Assembly: GCF_003046185.1 (NCBI RefSeq)
Contig: NZ_PZZL01000005.1
Coordinates: 248,001-312,000 of the forward strand
Reading direction: 5' to 3'
DNA: 64,000 bases
DNA from: Phreatobacter oligotrophus
Lineage (GTDB): Bacteria; Pseudomonadota; Alphaproteobacteria; Rhizobiales; Phreatobacteraceae
Shown: piece by piece, positions 52,278 through 59,843 of the stretch
How positions within the stretch are numbered: position 1 is the first letter of the stretch
Layout: the number at the start of each line of letters is the position of its first letter
The notes under the pieces: generated by a model
Told to the model about the DNA's origin: nothing
Database searches by the model: none
The model's input: the letters and a program-made list of their open reading frames with translations, nothing else
Translations under genes and position numbers: made by a program

Positions 52278-54044
52278 CTAGCGCGAGAAGAGCTTTCTGT
52301 CGCGCAGCGCCTGGCTATCCGGCTTGTAGAAGCGGTCGAACCAGCTCGCCCCGGCGCCGGAAATGGCGACGGGCTTCTGGAGCACCAGTTTGCGCCGAGT
52401 AGTGGCGGCTGAAGGCTTTTTGCGTCGGCCGCGCTTCGGAGCTTTGCCGCTCTTGGCCTCCTCCATCCGGTTGCGAAAATGGAGATGGTCGAAGATGCGG
52501 ATCGCCTCGATCGCGTAGGCGGCAGCGATCTTTCGATCCTCGATCATGATGAGGTGATCGCCGTTCTTGCTCTCGCCGCTCGGCGAAAGATTGCTCGACC
52601 CGGTGAACACCTTGGCGGTCGGCAGATCAAAGTCCGTGACGACGAACTTGTTGTGGATGGTGCGGCCCTTGCCGCCGGACCACTCGCTGGCGAACGGCTC
52701 GGGCGCATTGGCTCCGAGGAACTTGAAGTCGACGACACCAAGGGAACCGTCGGGCTTTTTCAGTTCAAGTCCGCCGCGCTGGTCCACGGTGCCATAGCTG
52801 AAAAGGGGTTTCTTGATGAGATCATCGAGCGTTTCCCGGGTCGGCCCCTTCGTCGTCTGCCCGAGGAAGGCGATGGAGTAGAGCACTGAGGACGTTGCCT
52901 GCTCGATGGCGGCACCGACAGGGCTGAGGGACAGGTCGGTGTTCTGGTGGGGAGAGAAGCACAGGTGAAACCTTGGCCCAGGGCGATGGTCGACGAGATG
53001 CCAGGTGCGGGCGAAGGCCGAATCACGGAAACTCGATGGGTCGACGAAAGCAAGGTCGAACATGGTGCCGAACAACGCACCGACCTCTGGAGAGTGGAAG
53101 ACGAGGACGTTGTTGGCCTGGATATACAGGCCACGGAAGGTGAAATTGGTGGAGCCGCACAGCACCTTCTCTACCACGCCACCGCGGCGCTGGATGAAAA
53201 CCTTGTTGTGCTGGAGGCCTGAAAAATGCGTTCGCTTGACGGCGCCACCACCGGCACTGGACTTGAAACGCTTGAACGCCCGGGACTCCGAACTGGTGGG
53301 TTTATTGTGATCGGGCGGCGAGTCATCGACGATGATGCGCAACCGACTGCCGAGACGTTCGAGACGGCCGATGATGTCAGGCTCATTCAGATCGTAGGCC
53401 ATGACGTCCAGCGTCACACCGGGGTCTGCCGCGGCCGTATCCAGGAAGTCGAAGATCAGCCGTCGGGCCTCGAAACCGAGCCAGTCATAGACACTTTCGC
53501 CCCATGGCGCCCGGAGATCCGGTTTGACGAAATCGATCCCGTCCTCGCTTTTGGCGGGAATGATATCCGCGGCATTGTGGAAGGTCTGGGCATAGGCTTG
53601 CGAGGAGGCGAAATTACGAGTGAAGCCGATATCAACTAGGCCGTCATAGGTGACTTCCGCATGGTCCATATCGACCTGTAGGGAGGTTCCCTTGGTGAGG
53701 ACATTGTCCCTGGGCATGTGCATCTTGGTGACGCGGTAAAGGTAGGTTCCATCCCTCCCTTGGGGCGGGAAGTCGATCCAGCGGAATTTTTGAATGGGTG
53801 CTTCTGTTGTGGGGAAAGCCCGGGCGCCGGTCACGGCCGTCCCCGCTGGCTGATCATAGGAAAACGCCAACCGATTACGCAGGGGAATGAAGTCAGCCTC
53901 TCCGGGATTTTTCACCTCGATGGCGAAGCCGACGAAATCGTCCTCCGGATGATCCACGTCGAAGCCGAGCAGCGTGGTACGTTCGCCGCGCGTGAGCTTG
54001 CAAACGAAACCGTCCTTGTCTTTGCGGTTCTCGAAATCCGTCAT
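52278..54044 (-). CDS. Phospholipase-D-fold protein with one incomplete HKD motif
   Basis: The 588-residue protein has an unrecognised beta-rich N-terminal domain (~1-150), then two PLD-type halves. The first has H279-N-K281 and G297-STN, but the Asp four residues after Lys is Arg286. The second is complete: H464-N-K466, D471 and G482-SSN. The C-terminus has a Lys/Arg-rich stretch at 535-552. PLD proteins are lipases, nucleases or transferases; which applies is unclear. GGGGGGAG precedes ATG 54044. The base composition is less GC-rich than its neighbours, which suggests transfer. It diverges from the SOS cassette. Confidence 0.78.
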   Translation of the reverse strand: MTDFENRKDKDGFVCKLTRGERTTLLGFDVDHPEDDFVGFAIEVKNPGEADFIPLRNRLAFSYDQPAGTAVTGARAFPTTEAPIQKFRWIDFPPQGRDGTYLYRVTKMHMPRDNVLTKGTSLQVDMDHAEVTYDGLVDIGFTRNFASSQAYAQTFHNAADIIPAKSEDGIDFVKPDLRAPWGESVYDWLGFEARRLIFDFLDTAAADPGVTLDVMAYDLNEPDIIGRLERLGSRLRIIVDDSPPDHNKPTSSESRAFKRFKSSAGGGAVKRTHFSGLQHNKVFIQRRGGVVEKVLCGSTNFTFRGLYIQANNVLVFHSPEVGALFGTMFDLAFVDPSSFRDSAFARTWHLVDHRPGPRFHLCFSPHQNTDLSLSPVGAAIEQATSSVLYSIAFLGQTTKGPTRETLDDLIKKPLFSYGTVDQRGGLELKKPDGSLGVVDFKFLGANAPEPFASEWSGGKGRTIHNKFVVTDFDLPTAKVFTGSSNLSPSGESKNGDHLIMIEDRKIAAAYAIEAIRIFDHLHFRNRMEEAKSGKAPKRGRRKKPSAATTRRKLVLQKPVAISGAGASWFDRFYKPDSQALRDRKLFSR

Positions 54045-54161
54045 GATACGCTCCCCCCCAATAGGATTAGAGCAACTCAGGGTAGAGCGACCGGTAAATA
54101 GAGGTATATTCCGGATAGGCTCTCTCCCGATGAGGGCCAAAGGCCATCCTCCAAACCCGCC

Positions 54162-54191
54162 TTGACTCTCGCCGGAAGAGTCCCCTCTATA
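54162..54191 (+). promoter_or_regulatory. Candidate promoter of imuA-imuB-dnaE2
   Basis: TTGACT (54162-54167) and TCTATA (54186-54191) are spaced 18 bp, a sigma-70-like arrangement. The LexA site begins 3 bp later, where it would cover the transcription start. Confidence 0.5.
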
Positions 54192-54194
54192 TAA

Positions 54195-54209
54195 GAACAA
54201 AACAGGAAC
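54195..54209. promoter_or_regulatory. LexA operator (SOS box) of imuA-imuB-dnaE2
   Basis: GAAC-AAAACAG-GAAC is a perfect match to the alphaproteobacterial SOS box GAAC-N7-GAAC (GTTC-N7-GTTC on the other strand). It ends 4 bp before the imuA ATG and overlaps its AGGA ribosome site. Confidence 0.88.
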
Positions 54210-54213
54210 AATC

Positions 54214-55038
54214 ATGACCGCGCGACGCGACACCCTCGCGGCGCTGAAGGGCACCCTTGCGCGTCTGGAGCGGGGGGGCATGCCCCCGGCGTCGCCTCAT
54301 GCTGACCTTGGGCCCGGCCTCGTGCCGCTTGGCGCGGCGAGCCTCGACGCGGCGATCGGCGGCGGCATCGCCCGCGCCGCCCTGCACGAGGTCCATGCCG
54401 AGGCGCCGATCCATGTGCCGGCGGCAACCGGCTTCACCCTCGGCCTCGCCCGCCGCACGGCCCCGTCAGGGCCACTCGTCTGGGTGCGCCAGCGCTTCAT
54501 CGACCAGGAATTCGGCCGGCCCTATGGCCGCGGCCTCGCCGCTCTCGGTCTCGATCCCTCATGCGTCGTGCTGGTGCGCGTCAAGGACGCCGAGGAGGCG
54601 CTGAAGGCGACACTGGACGCCGCGCGCTGCGGCGCCGTCGGCGCCATCGTCGCGGAGATCTGGGGCGCGCCGAAGATCCTCGACCTCACCGCCAGCCGCC
54701 GCCTGTCGCTGGCCGCCGCCGAGAGCGGCGTCACCGTGCTGATGACCCGCGCCGGCGCCGAGCCCGAGCCCTCCGCCGCCCTCTCCCGCTGGCGCGTGCG
54801 CGGCCTTGCCTCCGAGGCCGCCGAGGGCGGCCTGCCCGGCCGGCCCGCCTTCTCCGTCACCCTGCTGCGCCACCGCGCCGGCATTCCTCCCCGCGACTGG
54901 TCCATGGAGTGGGATCGTGAACATGGCCGCTTCCGCGAGCGGACGGCGCTACCTGGCCGTCTGGCTCCCCTTCCTGCCGAGCGAACGGCTGCGCCGGCTG
55001 TGGAGGCGCAACCCGTCCCCTTCCGCCGCGCCGGCTGA
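54214..55038 (+). CDS. imuA: SOS translesion mutagenesis protein ImuA
   Basis: ImuA is a RecA/SulA-like protein that, with ImuB and DnaE2, forms the damage-inducible error-prone synthesis system. The 274-residue protein has LGAASLDAAIGGGIARAALHEV, GPLVWVRQRFIDQEFGRPYG, ALKATLDAARCGAVGAIVAE and RRLSLAAAESGVTVLMTRAG. The last ~40 codons overlap imuB in another frame. The tail WSMEWDREHGRFRE still matches the family, so the overlap is genuine. Confidence 0.92.
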   Translation: MTARRDTLAALKGTLARLERGGMPPASPHADLGPGLVPLGAASLDAAIGGGIARAALHEVHAEAPIHVPAATGFTLGLARRTAPSGPLVWVRQRFIDQEFGRPYGRGLAALGLDPSCVVLVRVKDAEEALKATLDAARCGAVGAIVAEIWGAPKILDLTASRRLSLAAAESGVTVLMTRAGAEPEPSAALSRWRVRGLASEAAEGGLPGRPAFSVTLLRHRAGIPPRDWSMEWDREHGRFRERTALPGRLAPLPAERTAAPAVEAQPVPFRRAG

Positions 55039-56491
55039 CGCGCCGCTCGTCCTCGCCGAGAAGGTGGCGGGCGCCCTGCGCGTCGCCGCGGTTGACCCGA
55101 TGGCGCGCGACCTTGGGCTAGGCCCCGGGCTGAAGCTCGCGGATGCGCGGGCCTGCGTTCCCCATCTCGTCGCCATCGATCACGACCCGGCGGCGGACCT
55201 CAGCCTGCTGGAGCGCCTCGCCGACGCCGCCGACCGCTACACGCCGCTCGTCGCCCTCGACGGGCCGGACGGCCTCGTCCTCGACGTGACCGGCTGCGCC
55301 CATCTCTTCGGCGGCGAGGCGGCGCTCTGCCGCGATTTTCTCGAACGTCTGCGCAGCGCCGGCTTCACCGCAAGGGCGGTGCTGGCGGGAACGCCGGACG
55401 CGGCCGCGGCGCTCGCCCGCCACGGCAGGCCCGGCATCGTGCCACCCGGCGGCGAGGCGGAGGCCGTGGCGCGGCTCCCCGTCGCCGCCCTCGGCATCGA
55501 CGCCGCAACCGTCCTCGCCCTCACCCGCGCCGGCCTCAAGACCATCGGCGACCTCATGGGCCGGCCGAGCGACATCCTCGTCGCCCGCTTCGGCGCGGGC
55601 CTTGCCACCCGCCTGCGCCGCGTCACGGGGCGCGAGGACACGCGGCTGACGCCGCGCCGGGCGGTCGCCGCCTGCATGGTGGAGCGGCGCTTCGCCGAGC
55701 CGGTGGCGCGGCGCGAGGACCTTGCCGGCGCCCTCGGCCTCATCCTCGGCAAGGCCGCCGCGACGCTGGAGCAGCGCGGCGAGGGCGGCCGGCTCTTCGA
55801 GGCGAGCTTCTATCGCACCGACGGCGTCGTGCGCCGCATCGCGGTGGAGACGGGCGAGGCAACCCGCGACACCGCCGCTGTTGGCCGCCTCTTCGCCGAG
55901 CGCATGCACCTGCTGGATGATCCCACCGATCCCGGCTTCGGCTTCGACCTCATGCGCCTCGCCGTGCCGCGCACCGAGGTGCTTGCCCCCCGCCAGGTGC
56001 TCATCGACGGCCGCGGCGAGGCCGAGCGCGAGACCGCCGCCCTCGTCGACCATCTGGTCGCCCGCTTCGGCCGGTCCAACGTACTGCGCTTCCTCGACCG
56101 AGCCTCCCATGTGCCGGAACGCGCCGAGGTCATGGTGCCCGCCATTGCGGTCGGCGGCGGCGGCTATCGCAGCGCCGGACCCCAGGTCACGCGGCCGCTA
56201 GCCCGCCCGCTGCAGCTCTTCGATCCGCCGCAGCCCATCGAGACCCTCGCCGAGGTGCCGGACGGGCCGCCCGCCAGCTTTTTCTGGCGGCGCACCACCT
56301 TCCAGATCATCCGCGCCGAGGGACCGGAGCGCATCGCCGGGGAATGGTGGCGCGACGGCGAGGACATGCTGACGCGGGACTATTACGGCCTCGAGGACCG
56401 CGAGGGCCGCCGCTTCTGGGTCTTCCGCCAGGGCCTCTATGGCCGCGAGACCGCAAGTCCCCGCTGGTTCATCCATGGGCTCTTCGCCTGA
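54917..56491 (+). CDS. imuB: Y-family polymerase-like protein ImuB
   Basis: ImuB is related to Y-family DNA polymerases but is thought to be inactive, linking DnaE2 to the sliding clamp. The ~524-residue protein begins near RRYLAVWLPFLPSERLRRLW and has LDVTGCAHLFGGE, LTRAGLKTIGDLMGRP (helix-hairpin-helix), and the C-terminal GEWWRDGEDMLTRDYYGLED with the FRQGLYG ending. The acidic catalytic residues of true Y polymerases are not obvious. GTG 54917 or ATG 54923 is the start; both lie within imuA. dnaE2 follows by 7 bp. Confidence 0.92.
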   Translation: MNMAASASGRRYLAVWLPFLPSERLRRLWRRNPSPSAAPADAPLVLAEKVAGALRVAAVDPMARDLGLGPGLKLADARACVPHLVAIDHDPAADLSLLERLADAADRYTPLVALDGPDGLVLDVTGCAHLFGGEAALCRDFLERLRSAGFTARAVLAGTPDAAAALARHGRPGIVPPGGEAEAVARLPVAALGIDAATVLALTRAGLKTIGDLMGRPSDILVARFGAGLATRLRRVTGREDTRLTPRRAVAACMVERRFAEPVARREDLAGALGLILGKAAATLEQRGEGGRLFEASFYRTDGVVRRIAVETGEATRDTAAVGRLFAERMHLLDDPTDPGFGFDLMRLAVPRTEVLAPRQVLIDGRGEAERETAALVDHLVARFGRSNVLRFLDRASHVPERAEVMVPAIAVGGGGYRSAGPQVTRPLARPLQLFDPPQPIETLAEVPDGPPASFFWRRTTFQIIRAEGPERIAGEWWRDGEDMLTRDYYGLEDREGRRFWVFRQGLYGRETASPRWFIHGLFA

Positions 56492-56498
56492 GGCGGCC

Positions 56499-59400
56499 AT
56501 GGTCTATGCCGAGCTTGCCACCCACACGAACTTCTCCTTCCTGCGCGGGGCCTCCCATGCCCGCGACCTCGTGCTCACCGCCCTGCTGCTCGGGCAGGCC
56601 GGCATCGGCATTGCCGACCGCAACACCGTGGCGGGCGTCGTGCGCGCCCATGCGACGCTGGAAGAGTTGCGCACCGTGGGCCTGCCGCCGCCCGAACGGG
56701 TGCGCGAGGGCTCGGGCCCTGGCGAGGTCACCTTCGTCGAGGCGCCGCGCCCCGACCTGTCGCAGGAGGTGGTGAAGGCGGCCGCCGCCCGCTTCCGCCT
56801 CGCGGTGGGCAGCCGCCTCGTCTTCTGCGACGGGTCGCCGGAGGTCATCGTCTATCCGCAGAACCGGGTGGGCTGGGGCCGGCTCTGCCGCCTCCTCACC
56901 ACCGGAAACTTGAGGGGCCGCAAGGGCGAGTGCCGGCTCACGCTCGATGACCTCGCCGCCGACACCCGCGACCTCCTGCTGATCGTCATGCCCAGCGAGG
57001 ACGAGGCGGCCCTGACCCGTAGCCTCCAAACGCTCGGCGAGGCGGCGCCCGGCCAGCTCTGGCTCGCCGCCACCATGGGCCGCGACGGCGAGGACCGCCG
57101 CCGGCTCTTTGGCCTGCGCGACATGGCGACGGCGCGCGGCCTGCCGCTCCTCGCCGTCAACGACGTGCTCTACCACGACCCCGCCCAGCGCGACCTTCAG
57201 GACGTGCTCACCTGCATCCGCGAGGGCGTCACCATCGAGGAGGCAGGCTTCCGGCTTCAGGCTCATGCCGAGCGTCACCTCAAACCCTCGGCCGAGATGG
57301 CCCGCCTCTTCCGCGACTGCCCGGAGGCCGTGGCCGAGACACAGAACCTCCTCGCCCGCATCGACTTCTCGCTGTCGGAACTGAAATACGAATATCCGCA
57401 GGAGCCCGTGCCGCCCGGCTGGACGCCGCAGGGCTGGCTCGAAAAGATCACCTGGGAGCGCGCCGCCCACCGCTATGGCGGCACCGTGCCGGACAAGGTC
57501 CGCAAGCTCCTCGCCGACGAGCTCGCCCTCATCGCCCAGCTCGACTATGCCCGCTACTTCCTCACCATCGTCGACATCGTCCGCGTCGCCGAGGACAAGG
57601 GCATCCTCTGCCAGGGCCGCGGCTCCGCCGCCAATTCCGCCGTATGCTACGTGCTCGGCATCACCGCGGTGGATCCGAACGACCACGACCTGCTCTTCGC
57701 CCGCTTCATCTCCTCCGAGCGCAAGGAACCGCCGGACATCGACGTCGATTTCGAACACGAGCGGCGCGAGGAGGTCATCCAGCACATCTATGCCCGCTAC
57801 GGCCGCGAGCGCGCCGGCATCGCCGCCACCGTCATCAGCTACCGGCCGCGCAGCGCCATCCGCGAGGTCGGCAAGGCCCTCGGCCTCACCGAGGACGTCA
57901 CCGGCCGCCTCGCCGGCATGGTCTGGGGCTCCTGGGGCACGGAGATTGGCGACCATTACGTCCGCGAGGCCGGCCTCGACCCGAAGAACCCGCTGATCCG
58001 CCGCGCCGTGGACCTGGCGAGCCGCCTCATCGGCTTTCCCCGCCACCTCTCCCAGCATGTCGGCGGCTTCGTGCTCACCGGCGGCCGGCTCGACGAGACC
58101 GTGCCCATCGGCAATGCCGCCATGGCGGACCGCACCTTCATCGAGTGGGACAAGGACGACATCGACGCGCTCGGCCTGATGAAGGTCGATGTCCTGGCGC
58201 TCGGCATGCTCACCTGCATCCGCAAGGCCTTCGCCCTGCTGCGCGACACCGGCGGGCCGGACCTCGACCTGGCGACAGTCCCGCCAGAGGACCCGGCGGT
58301 CTACGAGATGCTCTGCCGCGGCGATTCCATCGGCGTGTTCCAGGTGGAGAGCCGGGCGCAGATCAACATGCTGCCGCGCCTGAAACCGCGGAAGCTCTAC
58401 GACCTCGTCATCCAGGTCGCCATCGTCCGCCCCGGGCCCATCGAGGGCGACATGGTCCACCCCTATCTCAAGCGCCGGGCGGGGCTCGAACCCGTCGTCT
58501 ATCCCTCGCCTGCGCCTGAGCATGGCGAGCCGGACGAGCTCTTCCAGGTGCTGAACAAGACCTGCGGCGTGCCGCTCTTCCAGGAACAGGCCATGCGGCT
58601 CGCCATGGTGGCGGCGAAGTTCACCGCCGACGAGGCCAATGGCCTGCGCCGCGCCATGGCGACCTTCCGCAATGTCGGCACGATCGGCCGCTTCGAGCGG
58701 CTGATGGTCGATCGCATGGTCGCCCGCGGCTACGACCCGGCCTTCGCGCGGCGCTGCTTCGACCAGATCAAGGGCTTCGGCAGCTACGGCTTCCCGGAGA
58801 GCCACGCCGCCTCCTTCGCCAAGCTCGTCTACATCTCCTCCTGGATCAAATGCCACCACCCCGCGATCTTCGCCTGCGCCCTCCTCAACGCCCAGCCCAT
58901 GGGCTTCTACGCGCCGGCGCAGATCGTCCGTGACGCGCGCGAGCACGGCGTCGAGGTCCGCGCCGTCGACGTCAATGCAAGCAGCTTCGACAACACGCTG
59001 GAGCGCGATGGCGAAGGCTCAGCCCTGGCCCTGCGCCTTGGCTTCCGCCAGCTCGACGGTTTCCACCTCGCCTGGGCCGAACGGCTGGCGGCGGCGCGCA
59101 GCTGCCCCTTTCGCGATGTCGAGGACCTTGCCCGCCGCGCCGCCCTGCCGGCGCGGGCTTTGCGCATCCTCGCCGATGCCGATGCCTTCCGTTCCCTCGG
59201 CCTCGACCGGCGCGAGGCGGCCTGGGCGGTGCGGCGCCTGCCCGACGACGATCCCCTGCCGCTCTTCGCCGCCGCCGATGCCAAGGAACTCGGCACGGAA
59301 GCCGATGCGAACCTGCCCGCCATGCCGCTCTCGGAGCACGTCGTCGCCGACTACCAGACGGTGCGCCTCTCCCTGAAGGCCCATCCGCTCACCTTCCTGC

Positions 59401-59843
59401 GCCAGCGCTTCCGCACCGAGGGTGTGATGACCTGCGCCGAGATTTCAGCCGCCGCCAATGGCGCGCCGGCACAGGCTGCCGGCGTCGTGCTGGTGCGCCA
59501 GCGCCCCGGCAAGGGCACGGCCGTCTTCATCACCCTCGAGGACGAGACCGGCATCACCAATGTCGTGCTCTGGGCCCGCCGCATGGAGGCCTTCCGCCGC
59601 GCCATCATGGGCGGGCGGCTGCTGCTGGTGCGCGGCGTGGTTCAGCGCAGCCCCGAGGGCGTCGTGCATCTCATGGCCGAGGACATCATCGACCGGACCG
59701 CGGACCTGTCATTGCTCTCCGAGGACGCCATGCGCGACAGCCTCGCCCGCGCCGACGAGGTCAACCGGCCGCAATATCCGCGGACCGGCGGACGCCATCC
59801 CCGCGATGTCAGGGTGCTGCCGAAGTCACGCGACTTCCACTGA
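56499..59843 (+). CDS. dnaE2: Error-prone DNA polymerase DnaE2 (ImuC)
   Basis: DnaE2 is a C-family polymerase that performs translesion synthesis under SOS control. The 1114-residue protein has an N-terminal PHP domain (YAELATHTNFSFLRGASHAR), the active-site aspartates in PPDIDVDFEHERREEV and the later KVDVLALGML segment, FPRHLSQHVGGFVLTGG, the finger region GYGFPESHAASFA-like (GSYGFPESHAASFA), and an OB fold near the C-terminus (VLVRQRPGKGTAVFITLEDE). The length fits ImuC. It is the last gene of the SOS operon and converges on the glycosyltransferase gene, overlapping by 18 bp. Confidence 0.96.
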   Translation: MVYAELATHTNFSFLRGASHARDLVLTALLLGQAGIGIADRNTVAGVVRAHATLEELRTVGLPPPERVREGSGPGEVTFVEAPRPDLSQEVVKAAAARFRLAVGSRLVFCDGSPEVIVYPQNRVGWGRLCRLLTTGNLRGRKGECRLTLDDLAADTRDLLLIVMPSEDEAALTRSLQTLGEAAPGQLWLAATMGRDGEDRRRLFGLRDMATARGLPLLAVNDVLYHDPAQRDLQDVLTCIREGVTIEEAGFRLQAHAERHLKPSAEMARLFRDCPEAVAETQNLLARIDFSLSELKYEYPQEPVPPGWTPQGWLEKITWERAAHRYGGTVPDKVRKLLADELALIAQLDYARYFLTIVDIVRVAEDKGILCQGRGSAANSAVCYVLGITAVDPNDHDLLFARFISSERKEPPDIDVDFEHERREEVIQHIYARYGRERAGIAATVISYRPRSAIREVGKALGLTEDVTGRLAGMVWGSWGTEIGDHYVREAGLDPKNPLIRRAVDLASRLIGFPRHLSQHVGGFVLTGGRLDETVPIGNAAMADRTFIEWDKDDIDALGLMKVDVLALGMLTCIRKAFALLRDTGGPDLDLATVPPEDPAVYEMLCRGDSIGVFQVESRAQINMLPRLKPRKLYDLVIQVAIVRPGPIEGDMVHPYLKRRAGLEPVVYPSPAPEHGEPDELFQVLNKTCGVPLFQEQAMRLAMVAAKFTADEANGLRRAMATFRNVGTIGRFERLMVDRMVARGYDPAFARRCFDQIKGFGSYGFPESHAASFAKLVYISSWIKCHHPAIFACALLNAQPMGFYAPAQIVRDAREHGVEVRAVDVNASSFDNTLERDGEGSALALRLGFRQLDGFHLAWAERLAAARSCPFRDVEDLARRAALPARALRILADADAFRSLGLDRREAAWAVRRLPDDDPLPLFAAADAKELGTEADANLPAMPLSEHVVADYQTVRLSLKAHPLTFLRQRFRTEGVMTCAEISAAANGAPAQAAGVVLVRQRPGKGTAVFITLEDETGITNVVLWARRMEAFRRAIMGGRLLLVRGVVQRSPEGVVHLMAEDIIDRTADLSLLSEDAMRDSLARADEVNRPQYPRTGGRHPRDVRVLPKSRDFH

